DNA from: Bacteroidia bacterium
GTDB lineage: Bacteria > Bacteroidota > Bacteroidia > Bacteroidales > Paludibacteraceae
DNA length: 64,000 nucleotides
Reading direction: 5' to 3'
NCBI GenBank assembly: GCA_009930305.1
Contig: RZYM01000003.1
Location: 109,772-173,771 of the forward strand
A program made the position numbers and the translations under genes. Position 1 is the stretch's first letter. Every line of letters starts with the position of its first letter. A model generated the notes under the pieces. That model made no database searches and had not been told where the DNA came from. It saw only the letters and a list, made by a program, of their open reading frames with translations. Below, piece by piece: positions 20,983 through 29,800 of the stretch.

Positions 20983-22226
20983 GCCAAAGATTGAATAATA
21001 TTTTTAAACAATTCTCGTTGATATCCACCGGACAATACCGATACCGAACTATTATGCCACAGTCCTACCCATTCACCATTATGCCTACGCACAGTATTGA
21101 TTAGTTTTAAACAATATTGATACGCATCATCATAGTTAAAATTCATATATTCAGAACGATCAAGGGTACAATCCATAACTACTAAAGAATGTAAGCTTAA
21201 AGTTGTTAGAAAACAAGTACGAGGATTAATCCATTTTACGGGCTTACAAGTTCCCAATCTAAAACCGGCAACATCAGCATAACCCATAGTATAATCATCT
21301 GTTATACCACAATCCACTAAAGCCATCATATCCTCCGGCTCACGCGATGTTAAATAGTGGTTTCTACACTGGGTTATCTTACAAGCTCCTGCAAGTTCTA
21401 ATTTTTGCTTTTCGCCGGCTATCAATTCGGGGTTTAAACCTGCTTCGTAGCTTATATGTAAGCCATAATTCGGATATAGCTCAAATAAACGTTTTATGCC
21501 ATTTGATGAAAGCGAATAATATGGTTTATCATATATAGAAGTAGTATTCGGAACTCTTATAAATACTTTTGACAATAAATTAGGAACCTCATTTTCAATT
21601 GATTTCATCCATGGGAATGTATACAACAAATCCTTTTCGATTCCGCCGAATAAAGAAACAAAAGCATCTTTAAAATGATTATGAACGATTCCTCCTACAA
21701 ATCCTCTTAAATTTTGATATTGCTCTATTTTGTCAGCATCGTGTGTCATTACACACGAAAATTTATGATCCAAGTTTTTTACTTCTACTCCTGTAAGATT
21801 TAAACATGAGCGCAACAACTCTCCATATTCATCAACCACACATCTGTCAATAAAACCTGCTCGATATGGTAAAGAATCTTTTCCTATAAAACGTCCGTGT
21901 ATATCTCTTTTTTTATTTATTGTCTCTTCGTATCGAGTCAATAAAAAGAAACTTGAAGCAATAATATCCGCCTTAACTATTACAATATCATTTTGTTTTG
22001 CAATTACCGGTTCTCCAAATAAAATAGGAATTCCATTAATTTCTTGCAATGGTAATTTCGGCATTGAATTGCTAGTTCCAAATACACCTTCATTAAAAAA
22101 ATCAGATGGGACAATAACTACTTTGTATTTACTCCATAAAGACCTATCACCCGTATATCCAATCATATTGGCATATTCAGGCGCTCCTATCAAAAATTCT
22201 ATGATATAATGAATTGCTTTTTCCAA
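20979..22226 (-). CDS. Polysaccharide deacetylase family protein
   Basis: This 415-residue protein resembles a Bacteroidota family of long polysaccharide deacetylase-like proteins. A roughly 130-residue N-terminal domain precedes a core containing SCVMTHDADKIEQYQN (the first Asp/His motif, about residue 155). The later segments TDDYTMGYADVAGFRLGTCKP and GEWVGLWHNSSV would supply the remaining conserved residues. Such enzymes remove acetyl groups from sugars in cell-surface polymers. It is the first gene of the run leading to murB and has a good promoter upstream. Confidence 0.8.
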   Translation of the reverse strand: MEKAIHYIIEFLIGAPEYANMIGYTGDRSLWSKYKVVIVPSDFFNEGVFGTSNSMPKLPLQEINGIPILFGEPVIAKQNDIVIVKADIIASSFFLLTRYEETINKKRDIHGRFIGKDSLPYRAGFIDRCVVDEYGELLRSCLNLTGVEVKNLDHKFSCVMTHDADKIEQYQNLRGFVGGIVHNHFKDAFVSLFGGIEKDLLYTFPWMKSIENEVPNLLSKVFIRVPNTTSIYDKPYYSLSSNGIKRLFELYPNYGLHISYEAGLNPELIAGEKQKLELAGACKITQCRNHYLTSREPEDMMALVDCGITDDYTMGYADVAGFRLGTCKPVKWINPRTCFLTTLSLHSLVVMDCTLDRSEYMNFNYDDAYQYCLKLINTVRRHNGEWVGLWHNSSVSVLSGGYQRELFKNIIQSLA

Positions 22227-22256
22227 AATTAATGTAGTTTTTCCGTCTTGTGATTA

Positions 22257-22288
22257 CAAATATAACACTTTTTAATTAGTTTGACAAA
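22257..22288 (-). promoter_or_regulatory. Promoter with -33 TTTG and -7 TATATTTG
   Basis: On the minus strand TTTG (22288-22285) is followed, after 20 bases, by TATATTTG (22264-22257). This is the full two-part Bacteroidota promoter, about 30 bases before the deacetylase start. Confidence 0.7.
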
Positions 22289-22318
22289 AATAAATTTTCT
22301 AGTTTAAATAAAAACATT

Positions 22319-22326
22319 TACCTTTG
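22319..22326 (+). promoter_or_regulatory. -7 promoter box of tRNA-Ser (TACCTTTG)
   Basis: TACCTTTG lies 34 bases before the mature tRNA 5' end. Confidence 0.55.
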
Positions 22327-22360
22327 TCGCGGTTTAAGAAAAGCGAACACAAAAACCATT

Positions 22361-22445
22361 GGAAAGGTGGTAGAGTGGTCGATTACAGCGGTCTTGAAAA
22401 CCGCCGTACCGCAAGGTACCGGGGGTTCGAATCCCTCCCTTTCCG
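22361..22445 (+). tRNA. tRNA-Ser (anticodon TGA)
   Basis: An 85-base sequence folds as a class II tRNA. The acceptor stem pairs GGAAAGG with CCTTTCC, the anticodon loop is CTTGAAA giving TGA, there is a long variable arm, and the T loop is TTCGAAT. The 3' CCA is not encoded. A terminator follows at 22482. Confidence 0.95.
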
Positions 22446-22481
22446 CTTAAGATGAAGCCTAAATGCAACATCAAAAGAGTC

Positions 22482-22515
22482 AAACCCTGCAAATTTTGTT
22501 TGTAGGGTTTTTCTT
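22482..22515 (+). terminator. Rho-independent terminator after tRNA-Ser
   Basis: A 12-bp stem (22482-22493 with 22499-22510, one G-T pair) is followed by a T-rich run. Confidence 0.8.
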
Positions 22516-22547
22516 TTACTACAAGCATCTTCTATCAAAGCTTTTTG

Positions 22548-22555
22548 TAACTTTG
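22548..22555 (+). promoter_or_regulatory. -7 promoter box of the nitroreductase gene (TAACTTTG)
   Basis: TAACTTTG matches TAnnTTTG, 19 bases before the ATG at 22575. Confidence 0.5.
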
Positions 22556-22574
22556 CCAAAATCATATTTCAACT

Positions 22575-23207
22575 ATGGCTGACAATTATTTAGAAAACAA
22601 ATACGACAATCTTTTGAAAAACAAGACAAGTATGAGTGCAAAAAAAGCTACTGCCGTATCAAGTTTGATGCTCAAAAATAGAAGTTATAGAGGATACGAC
22701 CAACGTTGTATAGTTACATTCGAGCATCTAAAACATATAGTTTCTGTTAACGATAAAATTCCATCAGCCAGGAATCAACAAGTATTACGTTTTAAGTTAG
22801 TTGATTCGGATAATGCAGATAAGGTATTAAATCTTATAAAATTAGGCAGTGCACTACCCGATTTACATCTTCCGATAAAAGGTACAGAGCCACGTGCTTT
22901 TATCATAGTATGCAGTATTATTGATGCTGACAAATGGACTTATACTGATTTGGGCATTTCTTGTCAAAGTATGCTATTACAAGCTGTTGAAATGGGATTA
23001 AATGGTATATGCATCGGTGCATTTAATAAAGAAAAGATCAAAGAAGAATTTAATTTGGATGCTGAACCTCTTTTGATTTTGGCTATAGGCAAGGGTGCTG
23101 AAAAAATACGTATCAAGTCAATTCAAGCAGACAAAGATCACAACTATTACAGAGAAAACGGGGAACATATTGTTCCTAAAGTAAAAATCGATGAGTTAAT
23201 CTTTTAG
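22575..23207 (+). CDS. Nitroreductase-family flavoprotein
   Basis: The 210-residue protein fits the FMN-dependent nitroreductase fold: RSYRGYDQRCI near the N terminus (phosphate-binding Arg), PSARNQQVLRFKLV, a central helix DLGISCQSMLLQAVEMGLNGICIGAF and LLILAIGKGAEK. Such enzymes use NAD(P)H to reduce quinones, nitro compounds or flavins; the physiological substrate is unknown. Its last 12 bases overlap the convergent miaA gene. Confidence 0.88.
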   Translation: MADNYLENKYDNLLKNKTSMSAKKATAVSSLMLKNRSYRGYDQRCIVTFEHLKHIVSVNDKIPSARNQQVLRFKLVDSDNADKVLNLIKLGSALPDLHLPIKGTEPRAFIIVCSIIDADKWTYTDLGISCQSMLLQAVEMGLNGICIGAFNKEKIKEEFNLDAEPLLILAIGKGAEKIRIKSIQADKDHNYYRENGEHIVPKVKIDELIF

Positions 23208-24113
23208 TAAATCCATCACAATAGCGACTTTTTCGGCATTTGGTAACATTGCGTCAATCCAATGAATTTTAAATCCACGTTTTTCCATACCGCGAAACCA
23301 AGTCATTTGCCTCTTTGCAAATTGATGTATTGCTATTTCCAATTGTGACACCATTTCGTTATAACTCAACTCGCCTATTATGTATTGTGTTAGATATTTA
23401 TATTCCAAACCGTAATATATAAGATCCTCAGATTTAATACCCTTTGCCAATAAATCCTTAACTTCATCAATCATTCCGTTTTGTAAGCGCTCATTAAGTC
23501 TTTCAGTAATACGTTTACGTCTAATATCTCTATCAATATCTAAACCTATTATTAAGCTATTAATAGGGTTAAACTCTTGTTTGTCAGGAGTTTGTTGTTT
23601 ATAATATTCTTCTATTTCTATAGCTCTAATGGCACGTTGAGCAATATCTACGTCAGTTCTATTGTGAAGAGTTTTATATGATTCCAGAATTTTCACTAAT
23701 TCCGGCAATGACTTTTTCTGTAATTCGTTGCGCAAATCCGGATTCTGGGGTACATCAAGTAATTTATATGCTTTTAAAACCGATTCGATGTATAAACCTG
23801 TACCTCCACACAATATAGGCAATTTACCTTGTTCTTTTATCTTATTGTATGCAATATGAAAATCGTGCTGATATTGAAATAGATTATACTTAGTTCCTGC
23901 TTCGCAGATATCTATCAAATGGTAATTAATATGTCTTCCATTAATATCATAATCGGATAAATCTTTGCCGGTACCTATATCCATACACCTATATACTTGG
24001 CGCGAATCAGCGCTGATGATTTCTGTATTTAATCTATCTGCAAGAAATGTAGCAAAAGAAGTCTTGCCACAAGCTGTTGGACCTAATATTGTTATAAGTT
24101 CTATCTGTTTCAT
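23196..24113 (-). CDS. miaA: tRNA dimethylallyltransferase MiaA
   Basis: From MKQIELITILGPTACGKT the protein has 305 residues. It has the P-loop GPTACGKTS, SADSRQVYRCMDIGTGK, CGGTGLYIESVL and the C-terminal FAKRQMTWFRG motif. It adds the dimethylallyl group to A37 of tRNAs that read codons starting with U. A longer frame reaches 24218 but would run through a terminator hairpin and the promoter box, so I chose 24113. The box TATTTTTG is four bases from the ATG, suggesting a leaderless message. Confidence 0.96.
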   Translation of the reverse strand: MKQIELITILGPTACGKTSFATFLADRLNTEIISADSRQVYRCMDIGTGKDLSDYDINGRHINYHLIDICEAGTKYNLFQYQHDFHIAYNKIKEQGKLPILCGGTGLYIESVLKAYKLLDVPQNPDLRNELQKKSLPELVKILESYKTLHNRTDVDIAQRAIRAIEIEEYYKQQTPDKQEFNPINSLIIGLDIDRDIRRKRITERLNERLQNGMIDEVKDLLAKGIKSEDLIYYGLEYKYLTQYIIGELSYNEMVSQLEIAIHQFAKRQMTWFRGMEKRGFKIHWIDAMLPNAEKVAIVMDLLKD

Positions 24114-24117
24114 CTTG

Positions 24118-24125
24118 CAAAAATA
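24118..24125 (-). promoter_or_regulatory. -7 promoter box abutting the miaA start (TATTTTTG-N4-ATG)
   Basis: On the minus strand TATTTTTG is followed by CAAG and the ATG of miaA, the same spacing as at 11764. Confidence 0.5.
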
Positions 24126-24135
24126 AAGAAATAAA

Positions 24136-24162
24136 AAATACGCTATTAAAAATAGCGTATTT
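24136..24162 (-). terminator. Terminator hairpin after tRNA-Lys
   Basis: A perfect 12-bp inverted repeat (24136-24147 with 24151-24162) with a 3-base loop lies between tRNA-Lys and miaA; the minus strand is T-rich just beyond it. Confidence 0.8.
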
Positions 24163-24186
24163 AATAATTGGAAAAATTCCAAACTG

Positions 24187-24259
24187 TGACCTCGGAGGGG
24201 CTCGAACCCTCGACCCATTGATTAAGAGTCAATTGCTCTACCAACTGAGCTACGAAGTC
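24187..24259 (-). tRNA. tRNA-Lys (anticodon CTT)
   Basis: A 73-base cloverleaf on the minus strand: acceptor GACTTCG pairs with CGAGGTC allowing one G-T pair and one mismatch, D loop AGCTCAGTTGGTAGAGC, anticodon loop CTCTTAA giving CTT, T loop TTCGAGC. CCA is not encoded. A TACCTTTG box lies 12 bases upstream and a hairpin terminator downstream. Confidence 0.95.
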
Positions 24260-24271
24260 TTTTAACGGCGA

Positions 24272-24279
24272 CAAAGGTA
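24272..24279 (-). promoter_or_regulatory. -7 promoter box of tRNA-Lys (TACCTTTG)
   Basis: The minus strand reads TACCTTTG 12 bases before the mature tRNA 5' end, between mntP and the tRNA. Confidence 0.6.
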
Positions 24280-24288
24280 GTACTTTTT

Positions 24289-24858
24289 TTACAAACAACA
24301 ATGTTGTATTACTATTTTTACGCCAATACCTATTAAAATTATTCCACCTACTATACCAAATTTGAAAGAAAATTTCTTTCCAAAAAACAAACCTAGCATT
24401 GAACCCCCAAATGAGAAGACAAAACTTACTATTGCAATGATCGAAATAGCTATCCACAACCATTCTTTATATGGAATGAAGACAAAACCTGTTGCAAGTG
24501 CATCAATACTTGTTGCTATCGATAAAAGTATTAATGTATGTATCGAATAAGGATTTTTCTCAGGAGTCTCTTCTTTGGTATTTTTAGGCTTTACATCTTC
24601 AAAAATCATTTTGCCACCAATTATTGATAAAATCAATAAAGCAAGCCAATGATCTACACTTTCGATATATGCAGCAAAATTATATCCAAGCAAGTAACCT
24701 ATTAAAGGCATAAGGCCTTGGAATGCGCCGAATAAGAGAGCCATTGCAAAAAACTTACCAAAATCAAACTTATTTAATGTACCCGCTTTTGCAATAGATA
24801 CTGCAAAACAATCCATAGACAAGCCGATGGCAATTAATACAATGGTTATTATGTCCAT
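24289..24858 (-). CDS. mntP: Putative manganese efflux pump MntP
   Basis: The 189-residue protein has six hydrophobic segments and two repeated motifs with membrane acidic residues, LSMDCFAVSIAKAG (about residue 14) and ATSIDALATGF (about residue 115), diagnostic of the MntP family. It likely exports Mn(II) from the cytoplasm. The start overlaps the last base of the transketolase stop codon, so the two are coupled. No yybP-ykoY-type riboswitch fits between the genes. Confidence 0.92.
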   Translation of the reverse strand: MDIITIVLIAIGLSMDCFAVSIAKAGTLNKFDFGKFFAMALLFGAFQGLMPLIGYLLGYNFAAYIESVDHWLALLILSIIGGKMIFEDVKPKNTKEETPEKNPYSIHTLILLSIATSIDALATGFVFIPYKEWLWIAISIIAIVSFVFSFGGSMLGLFFGKKFSFKFGIVGGIILIGIGVKIVIQHCCL

Positions 24859-26894
24859 TAGTAGTTAGCTAAATAATCACAAACATGATTATAAATATTT
24901 TCAGCTGTAAAGCCGAATTTTTCGTCTAACACATTATATGGAGCAGAATATCCGAAATGATCTAATCCGAATACGCATCCTTTTAAGCCTGCAATACGTT
25001 GCAATGTCATAGGTAGTCCTGCGGTCAAACCAAAAATAGGAATATCACAGTCTACAACAGTGCTACGATAGCTTTCAGGTTGTGTAAAGAATAAGCCTTC
25101 GCTAGGAACTGATACGATTTTAACCTTCAAGTTTTTCTTATCTTCCAACAAACCAGCAGCCTCGAATAATGTTGCAACTTCAGAACCGCTTGCTAATAAT
25201 ATTACATCCGGTTTGTTTACATTTTTAACAACGTAAGCACCTTTCTTCATATTTAAAGCATTTGCATAACGATCTGCAGGACGAGGTAAACTCTTTATAT
25301 TTTGTCTGGATAATATTAGTCCTGTTGGAGAATCAGTATTTTCCAATGCCATTTGCCATGCAACAGTCGTTTCACTTTCGTCTGCAGGACGCAATACCAA
25401 CATTGAATTTTTACCTTTGTGGTTCTTTAAAGCTTCCATCAAACGAACTTGTAGTTCTTGTTCAACAGGTTGATGTGTAGGGCCATCCTCACCTACTCTA
25501 AATGCATCATGCGACCATACATAAATAACTTGTAAACGCATAAGAGCAGACATTCTGAATGCAGGTTTCATGTAATCAGAGAAAACAAAGAAAGTACCAC
25601 ATACCGGAATAATACCTCCATGTAATGCCAATCCGTTCATAATACAAGCCATTGTAAGCTCGCTTACACCTGCATTTAAGAAACCTCCTGAAAAATCGCC
25701 CTTAACTAAAGGTTTGCTGTTTTTCAAGAATCCGTCTGTTTTATCTGAATTAGATAAATCGGCAGATGCAACAATCATGTTTTCAATTTTACCCGAAAAC
25801 AATGATAACATAGAGCCCGAAGCTGAACGTGTTGATTGATCTAATTTATTTTGAATTTCAGAGAAGTTGATTTTACAGAATGATTTATCATAGAATTTAG
25901 AATATTTCTCACTCAATTCCGGATTTTCTTTCTTCCAAATTGCAGCTTCAGCCTTACGTTTTGCAACAATTTCGGCTAATTCAGTCTTTCTTTTTTCGTA
26001 TAAAGCAGCAACCTCGGGGAATATACAAAATGGATTTTGAGGATCACCGCCCAAGTTGCTTATTGTATTTTCGATTGATGCACCTGCATTTGTAAGCGGT
26101 TGTCCGTGAGTAGAAACTTTATTTTCAAAGCTTTGACCATCAGGACCTTTTGCACCTTTTCCCATTAATGTTTTACCAATAATTAATGTAGGTTTTTCTG
26201 TTTCTGCATTAGCAGCTTGCAATGCTTTACGTATTTGAGAAGCATCATTACCATTTATTGTAATAACATTCCAGCCCCATGATTCATATTTTTTAGCTGT
26301 ATCTTCATTTGTTACTTGATTAACAAATGTTGAAAGCTGTATATCATTTGAATCATAGAACATAATCAAGTTTGATAAACCTAACGAACCGGCTATACGT
26401 CCGGCTCCTTGTGATATTTCCTCTTGAATACCACCATCAGAAATAAATGTATAGATTTTATGTTTTGTCCATTCTCCAAACCTAGCAGCAATAAAACGCT
26501 CTGCAATAGCAGCACCTACTGCCATTGTATGTCCTTGACCAAGTGGACCTGATGTGTTTTCTATACCATGTATGGGATCTACTTCAGGATGTCCCGGAGT
26601 TATACTTCCCCACTGACGAAATGATTTCAAATCATCCATCGTATATTTACCTGCCAAAGATAAAACAGAATACAACATAGGCGACATATGACCCGGATCT
26701 AGAAAGAAGCGGTCTCTATTCTCCCAGTTTGGATCGGAATAATCATATACCAAGAACTCGGAGTATAACACATTAATGAAATCAGCACCACCCATGGCTC
26801 CACCAGGATGTCCGGACTTTGCTTTTTCAACCATTGATGCCGCAAGAATGCGAATGTTGTCTGCAGCTCTGTTTAGTAAGGATATTTCGTTCAT
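24858..26894 (-). CDS. tkt: Transketolase
   Basis: From MNEISLLNRAADNIRIL the protein has 678 residues, normal for transketolase. It has KSGHPGGAMG near the N terminus, the thiamine diphosphate region FISDGGIQEEISQGAGRI (the usual GDG appears as SDGG) and the pyrimidine domain with RVGEDGPTHQPVEQ (about residue 465). It transfers two-carbon units in the pentose phosphate pathway. A TACCTTTG box at 26924-26931 rules out the start at 26924. Confidence 0.96.
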   Translation of the reverse strand: MNEISLLNRAADNIRILAASMVEKAKSGHPGGAMGGADFINVLYSEFLVYDYSDPNWENRDRFFLDPGHMSPMLYSVLSLAGKYTMDDLKSFRQWGSITPGHPEVDPIHGIENTSGPLGQGHTMAVGAAIAERFIAARFGEWTKHKIYTFISDGGIQEEISQGAGRIAGSLGLSNLIMFYDSNDIQLSTFVNQVTNEDTAKKYESWGWNVITINGNDASQIRKALQAANAETEKPTLIIGKTLMGKGAKGPDGQSFENKVSTHGQPLTNAGASIENTISNLGGDPQNPFCIFPEVAALYEKRKTELAEIVAKRKAEAAIWKKENPELSEKYSKFYDKSFCKINFSEIQNKLDQSTRSASGSMLSLFSGKIENMIVASADLSNSDKTDGFLKNSKPLVKGDFSGGFLNAGVSELTMACIMNGLALHGGIIPVCGTFFVFSDYMKPAFRMSALMRLQVIYVWSHDAFRVGEDGPTHQPVEQELQVRLMEALKNHKGKNSMLVLRPADESETTVAWQMALENTDSPTGLILSRQNIKSLPRPADRYANALNMKKGAYVVKNVNKPDVILLASGSEVATLFEAAGLLEDKKNLKVKIVSVPSEGLFFTQPESYRSTVVDCDIPIFGLTAGLPMTLQRIAGLKGCVFGLDHFGYSAPYNVLDEKFGFTAENIYNHVCDYLANY

Positions 26895-26923
26895 GAAACT
26901 AAAATTGTAATCTTTGGATTGCA

Positions 26924-26931
26924 CAAAGGTA
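26924..26931 (-). promoter_or_regulatory. -7 promoter box of tkt (TACCTTTG)
   Basis: The minus strand reads TACCTTTG 29 bases before the tkt ATG at 26894. Confidence 0.6.
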
Positions 26932-27096
26932 CAAAAATACGATGAGCCAACCTCATATCATAGCAAGATATATGTTATAATACAGAAAAAGATTTCAACA
27001 ATTTTAAGTAATTGGTTAAAAATGAAGACATAAAAAAAATACAAATGCACATTATGCATCTATCAAAAAAAAATAGATTATATCAACCGAAAAAAA

Positions 27097-27849
27097 TTAC
27101 TGTGTAGGTTTCTTTTTGTAAGGAAACTGATAGCATAGATTAAAATCAACTCCCCAATTAGTGGCAGAAGAACCATAAACACCATATCCCGGTATATATG
27201 TAGGATATTCAGGAGATGCCTGATAGAAATGTTGAAATGTTTGAACTCTTACCGTCAAGCCCATAAAAAAGCTCTTATATATTTGAACACGAACTGTTGC
27301 CAAAAATTCGACCCAACCTGTATCTACCGATTTCCATTCTGTTGCGGCAGATGTACTTTCATTCCAATACGTATTATTACAAACAGCATCAGATAATTTA
27401 TAACCAAGATGTGCATAACCATATCGTACTCCAATAGCTAAAATATGATCATAACGCCTTGTGTCTTTATAATTGATAAAATTGTAATTAGCTCCGGCAC
27501 GGAAGAAAAATCCATTAGATTCATAACGATAATCAGTGTTTTTTTGATCCATAAACATCATTCCGAAATCTATTGCGGGAAATAAACGTTGCCATAATGA
27601 GACGTCTGCCGAAACTTCAAATTGGAATCGTCCTCCATTGAACATAGTTGCTATTGGGTCATAAATATCCAGATTCAGATATGCACCTTGATATATATAT
27701 TTGTTTTTATTTACTTTATTCATGACTTCCAATTGCACACGCCTCTGTGCAGCAGAATCATCCACAGCGGTTTGCGATGATTGCGCGTAAATTGAAGTAG
27801 CCCAAAGAAACAATGAGAAACTAAAAAAATATTTTAAGATGGACACCAT
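27097..27849 (-). CDS. DUF6048-like outer-membrane beta-barrel protein
   Basis: The 250-residue protein has a signal peptide (cleavage after SIYAQ, about residue 23) followed by alternating aromatic/polar strands with Tyr/Phe-rich ends (FFFRAGANYNFI, GVRYGYAHLGYKL, NWGVDFNLCYQFPY). The pattern is that of a small outer-membrane beta-barrel. It resembles the Bacteroidota family DUF6048, which commonly follows a DUF6452 gene as here. Its start overlaps that gene by 29 bases. Function is unknown; an envelope role is inferred. Confidence 0.75.
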   Translation of the reverse strand: MVSILKYFFSFSLFLWATSIYAQSSQTAVDDSAAQRRVQLEVMNKVNKNKYIYQGAYLNLDIYDPIATMFNGGRFQFEVSADVSLWQRLFPAIDFGMMFMDQKNTDYRYESNGFFFRAGANYNFINYKDTRRYDHILAIGVRYGYAHLGYKLSDAVCNNTYWNESTSAATEWKSVDTGWVEFLATVRVQIYKSFFMGLTVRVQTFQHFYQASPEYPTYIPGYGVYGSSATNWGVDFNLCYQFPYKKKPTQ

Positions 27850-28303
27850 TTTCTAAGTTTTTAACTTCAGCATTATAAATTTCTATAGGAGAATTACTCA
27901 TCGTGGGTGATACATCAACAGATATTATTGTCTGAAACATAACACAACCGCATTCCGGACTTATCAATTGAGGTCTTGGAGTATGATCAATATGCATGAT
28001 ATACTCTTTGTCTAATTCACCTTCAACTGTTGATGCTATCGTAATTTTAAAATCAGTCTTTTCTGCATTATCATGTAATGGCAGATATATAACAGAAGTA
28101 TTCACTTTGTTATATAGAATAGAATCGGATCCAACACCTTGCACCGTCAATCCATTAAGGGTGTATGGCTTAAGTGTAGTTGAATCCATAAATGCGACCC
28201 CCATTCTTGCTTTGGTAGGGACATAGCAATCTCCACTGCAAGAAACCATGCAGATAACAATTATTATTGCAGAAAATATACAATATATTGGTTTGCGTTT
28301 CAT
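27821..28303 (-). CDS. DUF6452-like lipoprotein
   Basis: From MKRKPIYCIFSAII the protein has 160 residues with a lipoprotein signal (lipobox VSC, Cys about residue 22, then SGDC). The rest is a beta-rich domain: VAFMDSTTLKPYTLNGLTVQGVGSDS, then a C-terminal cysteine pair (CGCVMFQT). This matches my memory of family DUF6452. A start four codons upstream at 28315 is possible. It lies between a membrane gene and the DUF6048 barrel gene in one operon. Confidence 0.72.
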   Translation of the reverse strand: MKRKPIYCIFSAIIIVICMVSCSGDCYVPTKARMGVAFMDSTTLKPYTLNGLTVQGVGSDSILYNKVNTSVIYLPLHDNAEKTDFKITIASTVEGELDKEYIMHIDHTPRPQLISPECGCVMFQTIISVDVSPTMSNSPIEIYNAEVKNLENGVHLKIFF

Positions 28304-28307
28304 CAAT

Positions 28308-28832
28308 CTATGCAAAATAATTCTTTATCTCATTTTTAAGAAATGCTATAGCAGCCATAGTTGGAGAATCGGAATTTTGCTCGTATGTTGAAAGTATCAA
28401 TTTTGCAAGATCGTATGAAGAATCTTGTGGAGATACCTGAGCTGCACATGCATTAATCAATTGAACAATGTTTTCTTTTGCATTTTTAACTACATTCCAA
28501 GCTTCTTCGCTAATATAAACCTGCTGCGCTACATTATGCTCATATTCAGAGCGTATTGCAGTAAGCAAAGCTGAATGAAATTGCAAACTATTCATTGAAC
28601 CATCTTGAATACGTACAAGTAAAGAATCAGGACTGATTCGTTCTAGAAACAAAACAATTCTTTCGTACGCAGTAAGACGTATTGGCAAAGTCGTTTTTTG
28701 AGATTCCTTATATAGCAAATATTTGCGTCTGGAATATTCTACTTGCATATATTTGCGTAACATCAAATATACAACAGCAAAAACAATTAGTGCAGGAATC
28801 GTATATTTCAATATTTCAAAAAAAGCATCCAT
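28308..28832 (-). CDS. Single-pass membrane protein of unknown function
   Basis: The 174-residue protein has one N-terminal membrane segment (residues about 8-26, YTIPALIVFAVVYLMLRKYM) and a helical cytoplasmic domain with TAYERIVLFLERISPDSLLVRIQ. I associate this with a conserved Bacteroidota family without known function (possibly DUF7935). It starts three bases after the GT2 gene and is in the DUF4199-GT2 operon. Confidence 0.65.
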   Translation of the reverse strand: MDAFFEILKYTIPALIVFAVVYLMLRKYMQVEYSRRKYLLYKESQKTTLPIRLTAYERIVLFLERISPDSLLVRIQDGSMNSLQFHSALLTAIRSEYEHNVAQQVYISEEAWNVVKNAKENIVQLINACAAQVSPQDSSYDLAKLILSTYEQNSDSPTMAAIAFLKNEIKNYFA

Positions 28833-28835
28833 CTA

Positions 28836-29792
28836 CTATAAATTTAAGTTTTCAGCAATTTGATAATTATTTCGCTCTTGAGATGATCTACTTATTAATT
28901 CTCCTAAAAATCCGGTCATGAAGAATTGTGTTCCAAGTATCATTGCTAATATAGCTAAATAAAAATAAGGGCTACTTGTAACAAGTGGGGCTCTAAATCC
29001 TTGTATTATTGCATTTAATTTCATTGCACCTACAATAATTACCGAAATTAAACCGAATAAGAACATTATCGATCCCCATACTCCAAAAAAATGCATCGGC
29101 TTAACCCCGAATTTTGATAAAAACCAAAGCGTTATTAAATCTAAGTAACCATTTACGAAACGACTAAAACCAAACTTACTTTTGCCGAATTTACGCATTT
29201 GATGATTTACTTCCTTCTCGCCTATTCTCGAAAATCCGGCGTTTTTTGCAAGATATGGAATGTACCTGTGCATTTCTCCATACACCTCGATACTCTTAAC
29301 AACCTCAGATCTATATGCTTTTAAACCGCAATTAAAATCATGTAAATAAATACCTGAAACTTTTCTTGCAGTTGCATTAAATAACTTACTAGGTAAATTC
29401 TTAGTTAACTTTGGATCATATCTTTTCTTTTTCCAGCCTGATACTAAATCATAGCCTTCATTTTTAATCATATTGTACAATCCGGGGATTTCTTCAGGAC
29501 TATCCTGCAAATCAGCATCCATTGTGATAACAACATCACCCAAAGCTTTTTTAAACCCGCAATACAAAGCCGGAGATTTTCCATAATTGCGTCTAAATCT
29601 TATACCTTTAGCTTCCTTATGTTTTGCAGTAATTTCCGATATCACATGCCAAGAGGCATCATTACTTCCATCGTCAACAAAAATCACTTCGTATGTATAT
29701 TTATTTGCATCCATAACTCTTTTAATCCATGCAAACAATTCAGGCAAAGATTCTTCCTCATTATACAAAGGAATTATTACAGATATATCCAT
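28836..29792 (-). CDS. Membrane glycosyltransferase family 2 (DPM1/GtrB-like)
   Basis: The 318-residue protein has a GT-A domain (ISVIIPLYNEEESLPELF, EVIFVDDGSNDAS, VITMDADLQDSPEE as DxD, DFNCGLKAYR) and two C-terminal membrane segments (about residues 230-255 and 272-300). That layout matches dolichyl/undecaprenyl-phosphate sugar transferases, which load a sugar onto a lipid carrier. It lies eight bases after DUF4199 in one operon. Confidence 0.9.
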   Translation of the reverse strand: MDISVIIPLYNEEESLPELFAWIKRVMDANKYTYEVIFVDDGSNDASWHVISEITAKHKEAKGIRFRRNYGKSPALYCGFKKALGDVVITMDADLQDSPEEIPGLYNMIKNEGYDLVSGWKKKRYDPKLTKNLPSKLFNATARKVSGIYLHDFNCGLKAYRSEVVKSIEVYGEMHRYIPYLAKNAGFSRIGEKEVNHQMRKFGKSKFGFSRFVNGYLDLITLWFLSKFGVKPMHFFGVWGSIMFLFGLISVIIVGAMKLNAIIQGFRAPLVTSSPYFYLAILAMILGTQFFMTGFLGELISRSSQERNNYQIAENLNL

Positions 29793-29800
29793 GATTGAAT

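Noticed and set aside
24209..24463. Minus-strand frames over the tRNA-Lys region and the mntP 3' end.
   Set aside because: The translation reads through the tRNA gene, a well-known source of false open frames.
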